This document shows, one piece after another, positions 4,886 to 6,286 of a DNA stretch of 6,286 bases (positions within the stretch are counted from its first letter, which is position 1; the number at the start of each line of letters is the position of its first letter). This DNA comes from Erysipelotrichaceae bacterium (GTDB lineage Bacteria > Bacillota_I > Bacilli_A > Erysipelotrichales > Erysipelotrichaceae), in the NCBI GenBank assembly GCA_024709285.1, contig JANJWY010000184.1:1-6286 (forward strand), in the 5' to 3' direction. A program made the translations under genes and the position numbers. The notes under the pieces were generated by a model, which saw nothing but the letters and a program-made list of their open reading frames with translations, had not been told where the DNA came from and ran no database searches.

Positions 4886-6286
4886 AATTTTTCTAAATAT
4901 TGATATAATTCGACCATCGCTTCGGTATCACGTTTGCAATAAGCAAACAGATCCTCGCGAAGTTGTTCACTCAGTGTATCACTGATATCTGCCTTGCGCC
5001 ACAATTCGACCGCATCCAATCCGTGTTGAATCATCAGATTGGCATAAGCAAATTCCGGATTGATGACTTCGATAACTTTTTTTAGGGTAAACGCACCGCC
5101 CAATCGGACATCGTAGAACAATCCCATAAACAGTGGCTGAGCCAAATCCAGCAAACGACCAGCTAAAGCTGTTAACAGTTCTTCATATTGAGGAAACTGA
5201 CGGGCAAGCTCAAGCAAGCGCAGCTTCTCCGCACCATCGGCATTGTAGGCAAACACAGTACCTTCCGCAGGGACCTGTTTCAGCAGGTTTTTGATAAAAT
5301 CCAGCCGGCAGTCCCCAACCCCCAAAAACTGCTCATGCTTCAAGCCTTCTTCGGTAAGCATGTGCAAGGAATATTGAAACGGCAACACTTCCATCGGCCG
5401 CATGCCGGGGTAAGGCGGAATCGCATATAAATCCCACTCAAAATCCAAAAATGATATCGGTTTGACGGCTTTGGATAGCCAGTTGGTCATGGCTAAGCGA
5501 TCAAAGAAAATCCCGCCGTTGCGTGCTGCCATGATTTGGGCATACTGAACACGATCGCCCTCAATCATATCTGCTTCGATTTCTTCAAGTTTTAAAACTC
5601 CCTGTCTGACCATTTGGGGTTTGTTGCTGCTATTGACCAATGTCCAGACACTGTTATGATCATCGGATTGCTCATCCGGAAAACATTGATGGTAATAACC
5701 GCACTTCTGCCGGCGATAGCATCTTGGCAGTTTGACTGCATCCGGAATCGTATCTTGATACACGCGAACCATTTCTTCCAGCGTCGAGGAAAGTCCTTGA
5801 ACATGGTCGAGGATGTGATCGGTTATTAAATACGATGGCAATCCTTTGCTTGTATAAAAATGGGTGGCAACGCTCAGACACTGATCTATGTCGAGCAGTT
5901 CTTCCCGCACATAGTCCTGGTTAAGATGGATGACATAAATATCTCTGACCATGATGCCCAATTCCATCATGACCCAGATCTGATCAGAGTAATAACGGAC
6001 ATCATCGCCCTTTGGCTTTCCGCCCAAATAGGTAAAATAAATATCATAACCGTCATCCGTCTTCTGCATCAGCGGTACCTTGATGCGCAAATGCTTGGCT
6101 TCCATGCGGACATTGATACCCCAGGATTCCTTTAGAAATCCCTGTTGGAAAACCTCATTGCCATCCCCACGCGCACCCATAAAAAAAGAAGTGATTTTCA
6201 GTTTCTCTTTCGCTAATTCTGTCATTTTTTCTTCCATGCGCACAAACTGAATCCGAGGCAGTGCCTGACCGTTATTGTGCAGCCAG
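4876..6286 (-). CDS. DUF2779 domain protein, 5'-truncated by window edge
   Basis: The frame is open to the right edge, giving 469 visible residues. Codons before the GTG at 6243-6241 read WLHNNGQALPRIQF, which looks coding, so the true start lies outside. Residues below count from that GTG. The N-terminal half resembles the Cas4/RecB-type nuclease part of DUF2779 proteins (IYVIHLNQDYVREELLD, about 102-118), then a cysteine motif C175-x5-C181-x5-C187 like the Cas4 iron-sulfur cluster. In relatives a fourth Cys lies in a CPK-x(2)-WL motif, and the window begins at that WL. The C-terminal half (about 262-455) is the RNase H-like DUF2779 domain: FLDFEW (D267, E269), AIPPYPGMRP, LPFQYSLH, VFAYNADGAEKLRLLELA, LLDLAQPL, FTLKKV, and YCKRDTEAMVELY (D439). 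A DnaQ-like exonuclease fold is inferred; the cellular role is unknown. The usual (D/E)-x-K-type nuclease motif is not evident near 65-80. Confidence 0.88.
   Translation of the reverse strand, partial: WLHNNGQALPRIQFVRMEEKMTELAKEKLKITSFFMGARGDGNEVFQQGFLKESWGINVRMEAKHLRIKVPLMQKTDDGYDIYFTYLGGKPKGDDVRYYSDQIWVMMELGIMVRDIYVIHLNQDYVREELLDIDQCLSVATHFYTSKGLPSYLITDHILDHVQGLSSTLEEMVRVYQDTIPDAVKLPRCYRRQKCGYYHQCFPDEQSDDHNSVWTLVNSSNKPQMVRQGVLKLEEIEADMIEGDRVQYAQIMAARNGGIFFDRLAMTNWLSKAVKPISFLDFEWDLYAIPPYPGMRPMEVLPFQYSLHMLTEEGLKHEQFLGVGDCRLDFIKNLLKQVPAEGTVFAYNADGAEKLRLLELARQFPQYEELLTALAGRLLDLAQPLFMGLFYDVRLGGAFTLKKVIEVINPEFAYANLMIQHGLDAVELWRKADISDTLSEQLREDLFAYCKRDTEAMVELYQYLEKLVK

Noticed and set aside
5860..6135. 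Open frame on the + strand opposite the DUF2779 gene.
   Set aside because: The minus-strand frame carries family motifs throughout. The + frame shows no domain or start signal.
1..6286. Search for CRISPR arrays, insertion sequences, tRNA/rRNA genes, phage or defence modules.
   Set aside because: No spaced direct repeats, transposase motifs, terminal inverted repeats with target duplications, cloverleaf or rRNA stretches were seen. All coding space is explained by housekeeping or conserved genes.

Overview
This window reads as an ordinary chromosomal segment of a Bacillota (Firmicutes) bacterium. The evidence is strong AGGAGG-type ribosome binding sites, an isoleucine T-box leader, SepF and DivIVA division proteins, and a long-form ribosome hibernation factor. 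The pairing of a cytosolic zinc-dependent phospholipase C-like protein with a DUF2779 protein, and the divergent DivIVA, remind me of Erysipelotrichia and related lineages. That placement is inference only. All six protein genes lie on the minus strand, so the window reads right to left. There is no gene-free stretch over 300 bases.

Reading in the direction of transcription: (1) 6286-4876, a DUF2779 protein missing only its extreme N-terminus, ending in a hairpin terminator that spans its stop codon. (2) 4816-3827, a 329-residue zinc-dependent phospholipase C-family protein with a recognisable metal-ligand set but no signal peptide. (3) 3740-3189, hpf, the long-form hibernation promoting factor, with its own terminator. 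(4) A consensus promoter at 3118-3144 that begins a division/aminoacylation block: sepF (3094-2699), a DivIVA-family gene (2675-2187), and ileS (from 1987 past the left edge). The last two genes are separated by a T-box leader.

The sepF-divIVA-ileS order is the end of the Gram-positive division-and-cell-wall (dcw) cluster in shortened form. The ylmG and ylmH genes that usually sit between sepF and divIVA are absent here. Transcription of ileS is controlled by uncharged tRNA-Ile through the T-box. Its parts can be followed base by base: specifier AUC, a UGGU bulge complementary to the tRNA ACCA end, and mutually exclusive antiterminator and terminator helices sharing one arm. The 5' end of the T-box almost touches the divIVA stop codon.

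I found no convincing undescribed system. The points most worth a second look are the compact T-box abutting divIVA, the unusual DivIVA N-terminus, the degenerate nuclease motif in the DUF2779 protein, and a + strand-oriented terminator-like hairpin at the phospholipase-like gene's 3' end.
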